Assembly (NCBI GenBank): GCA_964447205.1 | Contig: CAYUSB010000029.1 | Span: 1 to 64,000, forward strand | Direction: 5' to 3' | DNA length: 64,000 nt | DNA from: JAEUKH01 sp964447205 | GTDB taxonomy: Bacteria > Myxococcota_A > Polyangia > Polyangiales > Ga0077539 | Shown: positions 39,310-48,328 of the stretch, one piece after another | How the letters are laid out: the number at the start of each line of letters is the position of its first letter | Numbering within the stretch: position 1 is the stretch's first letter | Notes under the pieces: generated by a model | What the model was told of the DNA's origin: nothing | Database searches by the model: none | The model's input: only the letters and a program-made list of their open reading frames with translations | Position numbers and translations under genes: made by a program

Positions 39310-39954
39310 ATGGCCCTGACCTTCTATGCCGCCTCGGGTTCGCAATTCGTGTGGCGCGTCTGGCTCGCCCTCGAACACAAGGGATGCCCCTACACCCTCC
39401 GGATGCTGTCGTTTCAGCAGGGCGACCACCGTCAGCCCGCGTACCTGGCGATCAATCCGCGCCACAAGGTTCCGGCCCTGGAGGACGACGGGTTTGGGCT
39501 CTACGAGTCGACGGCCATCGTGGAGTACCTCGACGAGCGTTTCCCCGAAGGCCCGTCGCTCTTTCCCGGCGATGTCCAGGCCCGGGCCGTCCAGCGCCGC
39601 GTGATCGCCGAGGTCGACAGCTATCTCCAGCCCCAACACGGCCGCCTCGCCCGGCAGCTCTTCTTCACCCCCGCCGACAAACGCGACCCCGACGAGATCG
39701 CCGCCGCCCTCGACGCCTGGGCCTTCGAGCTCGCCCGCTACGAAGACCTCCTCGCGGGGGGCTCCGTCGGCCCCTCCCTGGGCGCCGCCGACTTCGCCCT
39801 CTACCCCTTCGTGGCCACGGCCGAACGGTTTGACCTCCGCCATCCCGGCCTCGACGCCCAGAGCCGACTCGGCAACAACCTCCTCGCCTGGCGCGACCGG
39901 ATCCGTGCCCTGCCCTTCCACGACGCCACCTGGCCGCCCCACTGGCGCGCGTAA
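39310..39954 (+). CDS. Glutathione S-transferase family protein
   Basis: A 214-residue protein with a complete GST fold. The thioredoxin-like N-terminal domain contains 'ASGSQFVWRVWLALEHKGCPY', the cis-Pro loop 'HKVPALEDDG' and the glutathione-binding 'YESTAIVEYLDERFP'. The helical C-terminal domain ends 'SLGAADFALYPFVATAERF'. A Ser in 'SGSQFVWR' sits where the catalytic Ser/Cys/Tyr is expected. Role: conjugation or reduction with glutathione; substrate unknown. It is 48 bases after the membrane-protein gene and convergent with the propeller lipoprotein gene. Confidence 0.9.
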   Translation: MALTFYAASGSQFVWRVWLALEHKGCPYTLRMLSFQQGDHRQPAYLAINPRHKVPALEDDGFGLYESTAIVEYLDERFPEGPSLFPGDVQARAVQRRVIAEVDSYLQPQHGRLARQLFFTPADKRDPDEIAAALDAWAFELARYEDLLAGGSVGPSLGAADFALYPFVATAERFDLRHPGLDAQSRLGNNLLAWRDRIRALPFHDATWPPHWRA

Positions 39955-39995
39955 CCGCGTCCCCCGCGCCGTGGACCCTGCAGCCCCGTCGCGGC

Positions 39996-42464
39996 CTACT
40001 CCTCGGCCCGCACCGCGGGGTCGTACAACACCAGCCCCGTCGTCGTGGCGAGCCAGACGCGCCCCGCCCCATCCACCGCGATGTCGTTGAACGACTCTCC
40101 CGGCAGCCCCTGCGGCCGCCCGAGGCGCGTAAAGGCCTGGCCGTCGTAGCGCCACACTCCCCGGGCCCCGGCCCCCCAGAGGTTGCCCGTGTTGTCCACC
40201 GCGAGGGCGCTCACCTTGGGCATCGCGCTCGCCCCGTCGATCGCAAACGACACGTCCGTGCCCTCGATGAAGCCCAACCCCTCGGGGGTGGCCACGTAGA
40301 CCCGGTTTCCGTGGGTGCGGGCGAGGTCGCTCACCATGTCGCCCCGGACCCCTTCGGCCTCCCGAAACCGCCGCACCTCGCCCGCCGGGGTGATCCGCAC
40401 GGCCCCGTCGAGCCCCGCGAGCCACGCGTTGCCCTGGCCGTCGAAATCCACCGCCGTCACATCGCTCGGAGCCCGGCGCGACCCGCCCTCGCCCCCCGAG
40501 GCGGGGATGTTGTCGTTGTACTGCACCGTGATGGGGCTGTCGGGGTCGAGCACCGCCGTGCCGAGCTCGCGGCTGCTGCCCTCCTGACCGGGGAGGGGCA
40601 GGGCCCGCAGTCCGATCCAGAAGCGCCCCCGCTCGTCGGCGGCGAGAAACTTCACGTCGACCATGCCCGGCCCGTACAGCTCGACGGGGCCCGAGACCAC
40701 GCGGCGCCAGGTGTTTCCCTCCAGGCGATACCCGCGCAGGATGTTGCCGTCGCCCACCCGGGCGATGGCGATGGCCCGGCTGCCCCGCGACCAGAACATC
40801 AACGGATGCAACTGGGCGTCGTCTTCGAGGGAGACCCGGGCGAAGGTGCGCCCGTCGTAGCGCACCGGCCCGCCGTCTTCGCCCACGAGCCAGACGTTGT
40901 TGCGCCCGTCGGTGGCGAGCGACAGGGCCCTGCGCGACATGGCCAGGTCGTGGGTGCGGTACTCCACGGGCTCGACCCCGACCCCCGCCGGGACGCGGGT
41001 CACCCCGAGGCCGATGCGGGTGATGTACGTCTCGCGCCGGGCCGCATCGACCCGCACAACGTCCTGAGGCACGCGGTCGAGGGGGGCCCGCACGAAGCCG
41101 AAGGTGGGGGCGTCGAGGGTGGGCCCTCCCCGCGGGCGGTCGACCGGGAAGGCCATGGGCGGGATCTCCCGCACCCGAATGGCAGGCAAGGGGCCCGCAG
41201 GGACCTCGGGGGTGGCAGGCGGGGTCGCCGCAGGGGCCTCCGGGGTCGCGGGCTGGCTGGCAGGGGTCGCCGCCGCCGCGGGCGTGGCAGCGGGCGTAGC
41301 CGCGGGCGTGGCAGCAGGCGTGGCAGGGGGCGTCGCAGCGGGCGTCGCAGCGGGCGTGGCAGGCGCGGGCGTGGCAGCGGGCGCAGGCGTGGCAGCAGGC
41401 GCGGACGTGGCAGCCCCGGCCACCTGGAAGGCCACCGGAACAAGGTGCTGGGCCCTCCCCCCCGGACGGGCCGGGGTGCGGGCCGGGCGCCGTCCGCGAC
41501 GGGTCGGAGCCGGGGGCGGAGGCGGAGGCGGAGGCGGAGGGGGCGGATCGAGCACCTCGGGCTGGAGGGCCACGGTGCGTCCCGGGTTGGGGCTCGCCAC
41601 ATGGGTGGGGGTGAGGTCTTCGCCCCGGTCGAGCACGATGTCGTACATCCCGCCCGGCGTGACCAGGGCCACCCCCTCTCCCCGCGGAACGATCCCGAGC
41701 CACGTGGCCCGCGCCGTGTCGCCCGTGGTGTACCCGTACCACCGGGTCCCGTCGTAGTACCCGAGCTGCGCGCCTCCCGGCCCCTGGCACAGGGCCCAGA
41801 GCTTGCCGCCGGCCAGGCCCACCACGTCGCGCACGAGGGTGTCGGGCATCACATCGCCCCCATGCTCGGCCAGGCTCGTAAAATCACTCGCCAGCACCAG
41901 CACCCCCGTCTGGGCCGTGGCCACCACCACCCGGTCGCCCATCCGGGCGAGGGCCGTCACCTGGTACCGATCGGTGAGCTTCGACCAGCGGGTCCCGTCA
42001 AACCGCGCGAGGCCCCGCTCGCCGCCGAGGACGAGGGTGTCGCCCGTGGCGTAGAGAGCCGTCGGGCGCCCTACGTCGGGTTGGGCGGGCCCGGCCATCG
42101 AGAAGGGAGCGTCCCCCTGACGGCGCACCACCCCCTCGGGCGTGGCCGCCCAAAGGGAGGTCCCGTCCTCGTTGACGGCCAGGGCGAGGATGTCCTCGCT
42201 CGGGAGCCCGTGGGCCCGGGTGATCCGCTGGGCCTCGCCCCCCGCCGCGGGATACCGCAGGATGCCCCGGGCCGTGCCCACGAACACGTGCTGCTCGGTG
42301 GCGGCCACGTCGGTGACGAGGTCGGTGTCGGTAAACTCCCGCACGGGTCCCCCGGCGTTGCCCTGGAGGGCTCCCGACCGACGAGACTGTGACGAGGCGC
42401 ACGAGAGGGCTCCTGCCACGGAGGCGAGCACGAGCCAGCGGGACACACGAGGGGACAGCATCAT
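39996..42464 (-). CDS. Beta-propeller (two-component-regulator-propeller-like) lipoprotein
   Basis: An 822-residue exported protein. The signal ends 'AGALSC' (Cys22). Propeller blades of the reg-prop type recur through both halves ('VFVGTARGILRYP', 'LWAATPEGVVRRQG', 'LVLGGERGLARFDGTRWSKL', 'VYVATPEGLGFIEG', 'LWGAGARGVWRYDGQAFTRLG', 'VWLATTTGLVLYDP'). They are interrupted at residues about 305-415 by a poly-Pro and Ala/Pro/Thr-rich linker encoded by simple repeats. No kinase or enzyme domain follows, so it is probably a binding or sensing protein at the cell envelope. It lies downstream of nuoI with a 225-base gap. Confidence 0.8.
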   Translation of the reverse strand: MMLSPRVSRWLVLASVAGALSCASSQSRRSGALQGNAGGPVREFTDTDLVTDVAATEQHVFVGTARGILRYPAAGGEAQRITRAHGLPSEDILALAVNEDGTSLWAATPEGVVRRQGDAPFSMAGPAQPDVGRPTALYATGDTLVLGGERGLARFDGTRWSKLTDRYQVTALARMGDRVVVATAQTGVLVLASDFTSLAEHGGDVMPDTLVRDVVGLAGGKLWALCQGPGGAQLGYYDGTRWYGYTTGDTARATWLGIVPRGEGVALVTPGGMYDIVLDRGEDLTPTHVASPNPGRTVALQPEVLDPPPPPPPPPPPPAPTRRGRRPARTPARPGGRAQHLVPVAFQVAGAATSAPAATPAPAATPAPATPAATPAATPPATPAATPAATPAATPAAAATPASQPATPEAPAATPPATPEVPAGPLPAIRVREIPPMAFPVDRPRGGPTLDAPTFGFVRAPLDRVPQDVVRVDAARRETYITRIGLGVTRVPAGVGVEPVEYRTHDLAMSRRALSLATDGRNNVWLVGEDGGPVRYDGRTFARVSLEDDAQLHPLMFWSRGSRAIAIARVGDGNILRGYRLEGNTWRRVVSGPVELYGPGMVDVKFLAADERGRFWIGLRALPLPGQEGSSRELGTAVLDPDSPITVQYNDNIPASGGEGGSRRAPSDVTAVDFDGQGNAWLAGLDGAVRITPAGEVRRFREAEGVRGDMVSDLARTHGNRVYVATPEGLGFIEGTDVSFAIDGASAMPKVSALAVDNTGNLWGAGARGVWRYDGQAFTRLGRPQGLPGESFNDIAVDGAGRVWLATTTGLVLYDPAVRAEE

Positions 42465-42500
42465 GGCGACAACGTTTCCGGGACGACGAGGAGGATCAAG

Positions 42501-42596
42501 CGCACAGAGACACAGCATCTGTCGCGTGTGCGTACGACATCCGTCGAGCGCACAGAGACACAGGGCCTGTCGTGTGTGCGTACGTCCTCCGTCGAG
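42501..42596. repeat. Two 48-bp direct repeats upstream of the propeller gene
   Basis: Two adjacent copies of a 48-base unit beginning CGCACAGAGACACAG and ending TCCGTCGAG differ at a few positions. Each has an internal dyad between CACAGAGACACAG and CTGTCGyGTGTG. They sit 37 bases before the propeller gene's start codon, inside its leader or promoter region, so regulation is possible. Confidence 0.7.
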
Positions 42597-42618
42597 CGCG
42601 CCCGCAGCGACCGACCAA

Positions 42619-42636
42619 GACGTACACCCGTACGTC
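42619..42636. promoter_or_regulatory. GACGTAC-ACCC-GTACGTC hairpin after nuoI
   Basis: A perfect 7-bp inverted repeat with a 4-base loop, 54 bases past the nuoI stop. It may end the nuo transcript or be a protein-binding dyad; no T-tract is present. Confidence 0.4.
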
Positions 42637-42689
42637 GCGGGAGGGAGCGAGGACGAAAGCCGACGGAGGGCGTGCGCACGCGCGACAGG

Positions 42690-43319
42690 CTAGTGACCGC
42701 CGCGGATGCGGTCGATGCCGGGGTGAGTCTCCTCGCCAGGCTCGTGGCGGGAGTTGTTGGTGAGGTACTGGCCGTCCTGCGAGGGGAAGCTCATGAGCTT
42801 GTCCTTCGCGTAGACAAACGAGGCCCGGTTGTCGAAGGCCGTCATGTGCAGCCCCGTGTCCATCTGGATGGCATCACAGGGGCAGGCCTCGACGCAGAAC
42901 CCGCAGAAGATGCAGCGCAGCTCGTCGATGACGAACTCCACCGGGTAGCGCTCGTACCCCCGGCGGGCGTCGCCTTCGGGGTACTCCCCGGGTTTGATGT
43001 AGATGCACTGGGCCGGGCAGGCCGTCGAGCAGCACAGGCAGGCCACGCAGCGGGGCGAGCCGTCTTCGCGGTGGGTGAGGCGGTGCACGCCCCGCCAGCG
43101 ACGGGCGTAGGGGCGCTTCTCGTCGGGGTATTCGAGGGTGTTGACCCCCTCGCCGTAGGGGTCGGTGGAGGCGGTGGGGGTCGTGCCCGTCACCATCTGC
43201 TTCGTGCCCTTGAAGAAGTGCTTGAGGGTGACGCCCAACCCCTTCACCACCTCGAGCAGGTACGACTGCTCGGCCATGGTGCGTTGGGGCTTCTTGAGAA
43301 CCTTGGTGGTCGCGGTCAT
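42690..43319 (-). CDS. nuoI: NADH-quinone oxidoreductase subunit I
   Basis: A 209-residue complex I subunit carrying clusters N6a and N6b. Two ferredoxin motifs are intact: 'CVACLCCSTACP' and 'CIFCGFCVEACP'. The N-terminal region 'LLEVVKGLGVTLKHFF' anchors it to the membrane arm. The C-terminus has an extension with 'GIDRIRGGH'. It passes electrons from NuoG towards NuoB. Last gene of the nuoABCDGHI operon; starts 22 bases after nuoH. Confidence 0.97.
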   Translation of the reverse strand: MTATTKVLKKPQRTMAEQSYLLEVVKGLGVTLKHFFKGTKQMVTGTTPTASTDPYGEGVNTLEYPDEKRPYARRWRGVHRLTHREDGSPRCVACLCCSTACPAQCIYIKPGEYPEGDARRGYERYPVEFVIDELRCIFCGFCVEACPCDAIQMDTGLHMTAFDNRASFVYAKDKLMSFPSQDGQYLTNNSRHEPGEETHPGIDRIRGGH

Positions 43320-43341
43320 CGGTTGGGTCCCGGCGAGAGGG

Positions 43342-44622
43342 TCACGGGCGCGGTCCGCCGTTGAGGAACAGCAGCACGATGCCCGTCAGGAGCACGTTGA
43401 AGAGGGCCGCGGGCAGGAGCATCTGCCAGCCGAGCTTCATGATCTGGTCGTAGCGGAAACGCGGCAGGGTCCAGCGGATCTGGAGCTGCAGGAAGATCAG
43501 GACCGCGCACTTGAGCACGAAGTTGCCCAGGGAGAGCACGACCACGACCCAGTGGGGCCAGTGCCAGACGAAGCTGCCGTTGAGCGAGGCGAAGGCGTTG
43601 GCGCAGTTTTGCAGGAGCTGGGCGGTGGTGGCCCCCGCGGCGGCGTCGAAGCCAGGGAGCATCGTGTGGCTCGCCACGAAGGCCTGGGCGGCCTCGGCGG
43701 CCACGACCGCGTCGCCGTTGAAGATCACCTCGAGGCCGCGGTTGGTGAAGAAGGGCATGTGCCAGCCGCCGAGGAAGACGGTGGTGACGATGGCCGCCGC
43801 GGTGCAGACCTCGACCAGCTCGCCCGAGGCGAACATCCCGAACTTCAGCCCCGAGTACTCGGTGAAGTAGCCCGCCACGAGCTCGCTCTCGCCCTCGGGC
43901 ACGTCGAAGGGGACCCGCTTGGTCTCGGCGATGGCCGCCACGGAGAAGAGCACGAAGGCCAGGGGCTGCACGAAAATGCCCCAGGTGTGCTCCTGCTGCC
44001 AGGCCACCATCTCCTCCAGGCGCACCGACTGGTAGAGCATAAACATCCCCACGAGCGACAGCCCCATGGCCACCTCGTAGGAGACCATCTGGCTCGCCGC
44101 CCGTAAGCCCCCCATGAGGGAGAACTTGTTGTCGCTCGCCCACCCGGCCAGGGCCGACCCGATGATCCCGGCCCCGGCCACGGCGAAGATGAAGAGGACC
44201 CCCACGTCGAGGCTGGCGATCTGCATGGGGATCGTCCGGGCCCCGACCTCGTTCACCCAGGCGGGGTTGTACATCTCCCGGGCGTGGTCGATGTGCAGGG
44301 TGGGGGCGAAGGGGATCACCGCGAACAGGCACAGGGGCGGCACGATCGCGATGATGGGAGCCAATCGGTAGAGGAGCTTGTCGCCCGTGGTGGGCTCCCA
44401 GTCCTCCTTCCACACCATCTTGATCCCGTCGGCGATGGAGTGCACGAGGCCCGCCGCGCGGATGCGCATCCCGCCGATCGCGATGGCCGCCCGGTTGGGG
44501 CCCACCCGGTCTTGCATCATGGCCGACTGCTTGCGCTCCACCCACAGGAGGATGGCGGCCATGTTGACCAGCACCCCCACGATGAGCGCAATCTTCACAA
44601 ACGCTGAAATCCAGAAGAGCAT
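43342..44622 (-). CDS. nuoH: NADH-quinone oxidoreductase subunit H
   Basis: A 426-residue integral membrane subunit with eight or more helices, longer than the usual 320-350 residues. Family motifs: 'WVERKQSAMMQDRVGPNRA', 'GWASDNKFSLMGGLRAASQMVSYEVAMGLSL', 'ETKRVPFDVPEGESELVAGYFTEYSGLKFGMF' and 'RFRYDQIMKLGWQMLLPAALFNV'. It forms part of the quinone chamber at the hinge of the membrane arm. The extra length comes from an insert (roughly residues 270-360) between conserved helices. It lies between nuoG and nuoI. Confidence 0.97.
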   Translation of the reverse strand: MLFWISAFVKIALIVGVLVNMAAILLWVERKQSAMMQDRVGPNRAAIAIGGMRIRAAGLVHSIADGIKMVWKEDWEPTTGDKLLYRLAPIIAIVPPLCLFAVIPFAPTLHIDHAREMYNPAWVNEVGARTIPMQIASLDVGVLFIFAVAGAGIIGSALAGWASDNKFSLMGGLRAASQMVSYEVAMGLSLVGMFMLYQSVRLEEMVAWQQEHTWGIFVQPLAFVLFSVAAIAETKRVPFDVPEGESELVAGYFTEYSGLKFGMFASGELVEVCTAAAIVTTVFLGGWHMPFFTNRGLEVIFNGDAVVAAEAAQAFVASHTMLPGFDAAAGATTAQLLQNCANAFASLNGSFVWHWPHWVVVVLSLGNFVLKCAVLIFLQLQIRWTLPRFRYDQIMKLGWQMLLPAALFNVLLTGIVLLFLNGGPRP

Positions 44623-44643
44623 CGCGCTGCCTCTACGTCCGGC

Positions 44644-46287
44644 TCACGGGGTGGGAATTTGGGTGCCCGACGGGTCGGTCGGGGGGGGGACGGCCGGGGC
44701 CATGGGGTCGGGCGAGGCGCTCGGCGCTTTGGCTCCGAGGGCCCCCCGCACCTCCTTGAGCTTGCGGTAGGCGAGGTCGAGCCCCGCGGCCCTCCCTACC
44801 GCCGCGAGGATCTCCCAGCCCGGGAGGGCCTCTCCCGGCAAGACGAGGGCCCGCTTGAAGGCCTGGGCCAGGCCCTTGGCGTTGACGAAGCTGCCGTCGG
44901 CCTCGGCCCAGCTCGCGCTCGGCAGGAGCACCGTAGCCTGCTTGCTCACGGCCCCCGCGAAGGGGGTCACGACCACCACGTCGGCGACCCGTCCGAGGGC
45001 CGACAGGCTCTCCGGGGCCACGTCGACGTCGACTCCCAGCATCAGGACGGCCGACACGAGGCCCTCCGCGGCCGCGGCGAGGAGCTCGGTCACGGTCCCG
45101 AGCTTCGCCCCGAGGGCCACCGCGGTCGCCCCCGCACGGTTGGGGTTGGCGTCGTGGTGACGCAGGATCTTGTCGCCCTGCCACGGGGCTCGAGCTGCGA
45201 GGTAGAGGGAGGCCCCGGACTGACGGGCCAGCTCGGCCGCCACGAGGTTGTCCTCGGTGCTGGCCTGGGCCGACAGGACCACCGCGAGCTTCTTGCCCGC
45301 GGCCTTCACCACCGAACCCGCCTTGGCGATGGCCGCGGCCCGCCCCACGGCCTCGCCCGCCCCGCGGCCCACCCGGGCCTCGGTGACCCGGTCTTCGTGG
45401 ATGCGGGTGTAGGTCATCATCCCGTCGTCGCACATCCAGTAGCCGTTGACGGCGGGGTTGTCGCGGGGGCGGTTGCGGTAGGCCCGCTGCTCGCGGGGGT
45501 CGACGTCGAGCCACATCGTGCAGCCCGTAGCGCACCCGGGGCACACCGAGGGGTGCGCGGTGAGGGTCCACACGCGGGCCTTGAAGCGGAAGTGGCTGGA
45601 GGTGAGGGCCCCCACGGGGCAGACGTGCTCGACCATGAGGGTGTACTGACCCTCCAGGGCCCGGCCCGGAGCCAGGACCACCTCGTTTTTGTTGCCCCGC
45701 TCGCGCAGGTCGAGCATGTGCTCGCCCACCAGCTCGTCGCACACCCGGATGCAGCGGGTGCAGGCGATGCAGCGCTCGGCGTCGTACACGATGGTGTCGC
45801 CGAAGGTCTGGGCCTTGGGCTTGTGCACGGGCTCGTCGCGCATCCGCTTGAAGGTGCGCTGCTCGGTCATCCAGTAGTCTTGGAGCTTGCACTCGCCGGC
45901 CTGGTCGCAGATGGGGCAGTCGACCGGGTGGTTGACCAGGAGAAACTCCTGCACGCTGGCCCGGGCCTCGGCCACGTGGGCCGAGGTGTCGCTGCGCACG
46001 ACCATGCCCTCAACCGCGGTGATCTGGCACGCGGGCTGGAGCTTGGGCTTGCGGTCGGCCACGTAGTCGCCCTTGGTGGGGTCCCACCGCAGGATTTCGA
46101 GGAGCATGGCCCGCTGACCGGCAGCGGGCTCGATCTCGACCAGGCACATGCGGCAGTTGGCGGCCACGCTGAGGCCGGGGTGCCAGCAGTAGTGCGGGAT
46201 CTCGACCCCCTGGCGGTAGGCCGCCATGATGATGGAGTCGCCCTTCTCGAAAGGGATCTCGCGGTCGTCGAGCTTGAACGTCGGCAT
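44644..46287 (-). CDS. nuoG: NADH-quinone oxidoreductase subunit G (short form)
   Basis: A 547-residue iron-sulfur subunit. The N-terminal 2Fe-2S ferredoxin ('HYCWHPGLSVAANCRMCLVE', 'PACQITAVEGM'), the His-Cys3 4Fe-4S site ('HPVDCPICDQAGECKLQD'), two further clusters ('CIACTRCIRVCDE', 'CPVGAL') and 'CPGCATGC' are present. The remaining molybdopterin-oxidoreductase-like part is short compared with the 700-900 residues common in this family. The C-terminus is Pro-rich. It would relay electrons from NuoF, which is not encoded nearby. It sits between nuoD and nuoH. Confidence 0.95.
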   Translation of the reverse strand: MPTFKLDDREIPFEKGDSIIMAAYRQGVEIPHYCWHPGLSVAANCRMCLVEIEPAAGQRAMLLEILRWDPTKGDYVADRKPKLQPACQITAVEGMVVRSDTSAHVAEARASVQEFLLVNHPVDCPICDQAGECKLQDYWMTEQRTFKRMRDEPVHKPKAQTFGDTIVYDAERCIACTRCIRVCDELVGEHMLDLRERGNKNEVVLAPGRALEGQYTLMVEHVCPVGALTSSHFRFKARVWTLTAHPSVCPGCATGCTMWLDVDPREQRAYRNRPRDNPAVNGYWMCDDGMMTYTRIHEDRVTEARVGRGAGEAVGRAAAIAKAGSVVKAAGKKLAVVLSAQASTEDNLVAAELARQSGASLYLAARAPWQGDKILRHHDANPNRAGATAVALGAKLGTVTELLAAAAEGLVSAVLMLGVDVDVAPESLSALGRVADVVVVTPFAGAVSKQATVLLPSASWAEADGSFVNAKGLAQAFKRALVLPGEALPGWEILAAVGRAAGLDLAYRKLKEVRGALGAKAPSASPDPMAPAVPPPTDPSGTQIPTP

Positions 46288-46333
46288 CGGGGGAATCGCC
46301 TCTATGCGCGGGGACGGGCGCAGCGGACCGGGG

Positions 46334-47566
46334 TCACCGGTCGCACTCCCCGCCGATCATGTTGATGCTACCAAAAGTGGGGATGATGTCGGCGAGCATG
46401 CCGCCCTCGATCAGGCGCGTGGCCGACTGGAGCGAGAAGAAACACGGCCCGCGGACCCGCACCCTCCAGGGGTTTCCGCCGCCCCGGGACACGAGGAGGA
46501 ACCCGAGCTCGCCGTTGCCGGCCTCGGTGTATCCGTACACCTCGCCCGGGGGCACGTGGACCCCCTCCATGATGAGCTTGAAGTGGTTGATGGTGCCCTC
46601 GATGGTCGAGTACACCTCCTCCTTCGGGGGCAGGACGATCCGCGGGTCGCTCACGCTCACGGCGTCGTCGGGCGATCCCGGGGCGATGCGCTCGAGGTGG
46701 ACGAGCGACTGCTCGATGATCCGCACGCTCTGACGGACCTCCTCGAAGCGCACCATGAAGCGGTCGTAGGTGTCGCCGTCCTCGCCGACGGGGACCTCGA
46801 AATCGAGCTCGCCGTAGGTGAGGTAGGGCTTGTCCTTGCGCACGTCGTAGTCGATCCCGGCCGAGCGCAGGACGGGCCCCGAGGCCCCCATCGACAGGGC
46901 GTGGGCCCGGGAGAGCACCCCGACGCCCTGGGTGCGGTCGAGGAAGATGCGGTTTTTCAGCAGGAGCGACTCGCACTCGGCGACCACCTCCAGCAGGCGC
47001 GGGAGCATGTCGCGCACCATCGGGACGAAGCTCTCGGTGGGCGGTTGGGCCGCTCCGCCGATGCGGAAGAAGCTGTGGGTGAGGCGGGCCCCGGTCTGCT
47101 CCTCGCAGGCGTCCCAGACCCACTCCCGGGCCTTGAGGAGCCACAGGAGGGGGGTGAAGGCCCCGAGCTCCATGGCCATGGCCCCGTTGCAGGTGAAGTG
47201 ATCGGAGATGCGCGACAGCTCGCCGAGGATCACCCGGTAGATCTGGCCCTTCCGGGGCACGGTCACCCCGAGGAGCTTCTCGACGGCGAGGGCGTAGCCC
47301 ACGTTGTTGAGGAGGGGCGAGACGTAGTTGAGCCGGTCGGTGTAGGGGAAGACCTGCGACCAGGTGCCCCGCTCGCTCATCTTCTCGAAGGCGCGGTGGA
47401 GGTATCCGGGCTGGATGTCGCAGGCCGTGACCGTCTCGCCGTCGAGCTTGAGCACCATGCGGATGGTGCCGTGCATGGCGGGGTGCGACGGGCCCATGTT
47501 GAGCGACATGGGCTCGCTGGGGAGTTCGAGTTCGGCGTCTTCGAGCTCGAGGTCGACAGGCTCCAT
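46334..47566 (-). CDS. nuoD: NADH-quinone oxidoreductase subunit D
   Basis: A 410-residue subunit forming the quinone site with NuoB. Signatures: 'LNMGPSHPAMHGTIRMVLKLDGE' (the quinone-binding GPSHPA..H loop), 'GYLHRAFEKM', 'RLNYVSPLLNNVGYALAVEKLLG' and the C-terminal 'LADIIPTFGSINMIGGECDR', with the terminal Asp-Arg typical of the family. It starts 80 bases after nuoC in the operon. Separate nuoC and nuoD genes, not fused as in enterobacteria. Confidence 0.97.
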   Translation of the reverse strand: MEPVDLELEDAELELPSEPMSLNMGPSHPAMHGTIRMVLKLDGETVTACDIQPGYLHRAFEKMSERGTWSQVFPYTDRLNYVSPLLNNVGYALAVEKLLGVTVPRKGQIYRVILGELSRISDHFTCNGAMAMELGAFTPLLWLLKAREWVWDACEEQTGARLTHSFFRIGGAAQPPTESFVPMVRDMLPRLLEVVAECESLLLKNRIFLDRTQGVGVLSRAHALSMGASGPVLRSAGIDYDVRKDKPYLTYGELDFEVPVGEDGDTYDRFMVRFEEVRQSVRIIEQSLVHLERIAPGSPDDAVSVSDPRIVLPPKEEVYSTIEGTINHFKLIMEGVHVPPGEVYGYTEAGNGELGFLLVSRGGGNPWRVRVRGPCFFSLQSATRLIEGGMLADIIPTFGSINMIGGECDR

Positions 47567-47646
47567 GGAGTGCTCTCTGCGGGGGATTGAGGGGTGTGCG
47601 GCTACGCGCGTGGAAAATAAGGGCGTGGAACGAGGTGCACGAAGCC

Positions 47647-48246
47647 TCAGGAGGGCTTCCCTGGGGGAAGCCGATCGTCGAGGGTGACCGAGCGGTTGAG
47701 GGGCATGCCCTCGTCCTGCAGGAAGGGCCCGAGGCGGTCGAAGGTGCCCTCGCGGTAGGCCACCAGGGGCTGGGTCCGGTTGGCGGGGTAGTCCTTGCGC
47801 AGGGGGTGCCCCTGAAACTCGTCGTACGTGAGGATCCGCCGCAGGTCGGGGTGGCCCTCGAAGCGCACCCCGAACATGTCAAAACACTCGCGCTCCTGCC
47901 AGTTGGCCCCCGACCACACCGGGATGAGGGAGGCCACCGCGGGGGCCTCGCCCGAGAGGCGCGTCTTGAGCCGCACCCGGTGCTTGTGGGTCACCGAGTA
48001 GGCGATGACGTACACCTCGAACCGGTCGTCCCGGTCGAGCTCCTCGCGGGTCGGGTCGCACTGGTCGATGGCCGACAGGTCGACGAAGTAGTCGCACGCG
48101 CAGGCCGGGTCGTCGCGTACGAAGCGGGCCGCGTCGACCCAACGGGACGGGCGCACCACCGCCACGTCGTCGCCGCGAAACGAGCTGATCTCCAGCACGT
48201 CGTCGCCAAATTCGGCCTTGAGCCGCTCCAGGATGATCTTCGCCAT
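47647..48246 (-). CDS. nuoC: NADH-quinone oxidoreductase subunit C
   Basis: A 199-residue subunit of the peripheral arm. 'DYFVDLSAIDQCD' and 'RFEVYVIAYSV' precede the signature 'WSGANWQERECFDMFGVRFEGHPDLRRILTYDEFQGHPLRKDYP'. It structurally supports the NuoB/NuoD core. It is separated from nuoB by 82 bases containing short GTCGGGCCC repeats. The start 'MAKIILERLKAEFGDDVLE' fits the family. Confidence 0.97.
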   Translation of the reverse strand: MAKIILERLKAEFGDDVLEISSFRGDDVAVVRPSRWVDAARFVRDDPACACDYFVDLSAIDQCDPTREELDRDDRFEVYVIAYSVTHKHRVRLKTRLSGEAPAVASLIPVWSGANWQERECFDMFGVRFEGHPDLRRILTYDEFQGHPLRKDYPANRTQPLVAYREGTFDRLGPFLQDEGMPLNRSVTLDDRLPPGKPS

Positions 48247-48328
48247 GGGGCCTCTCGCCTGCTCTCTCTGTCTCTCTGCGTCGGGCCCGTCGGGCCCCGT
48301 CGGCCCGTACAGACCGACCGACGACCCC

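Noticed and set aside
37294..41790. A 1,498-codon open frame on the minus strand
   Set aside because: It runs antisense through a membrane-protein gene and a GST gene with clear domains on the plus strand, then out of frame through the propeller gene; low-complexity Gly/Arg/His composition shows it is a by-product of high G+C codon use.
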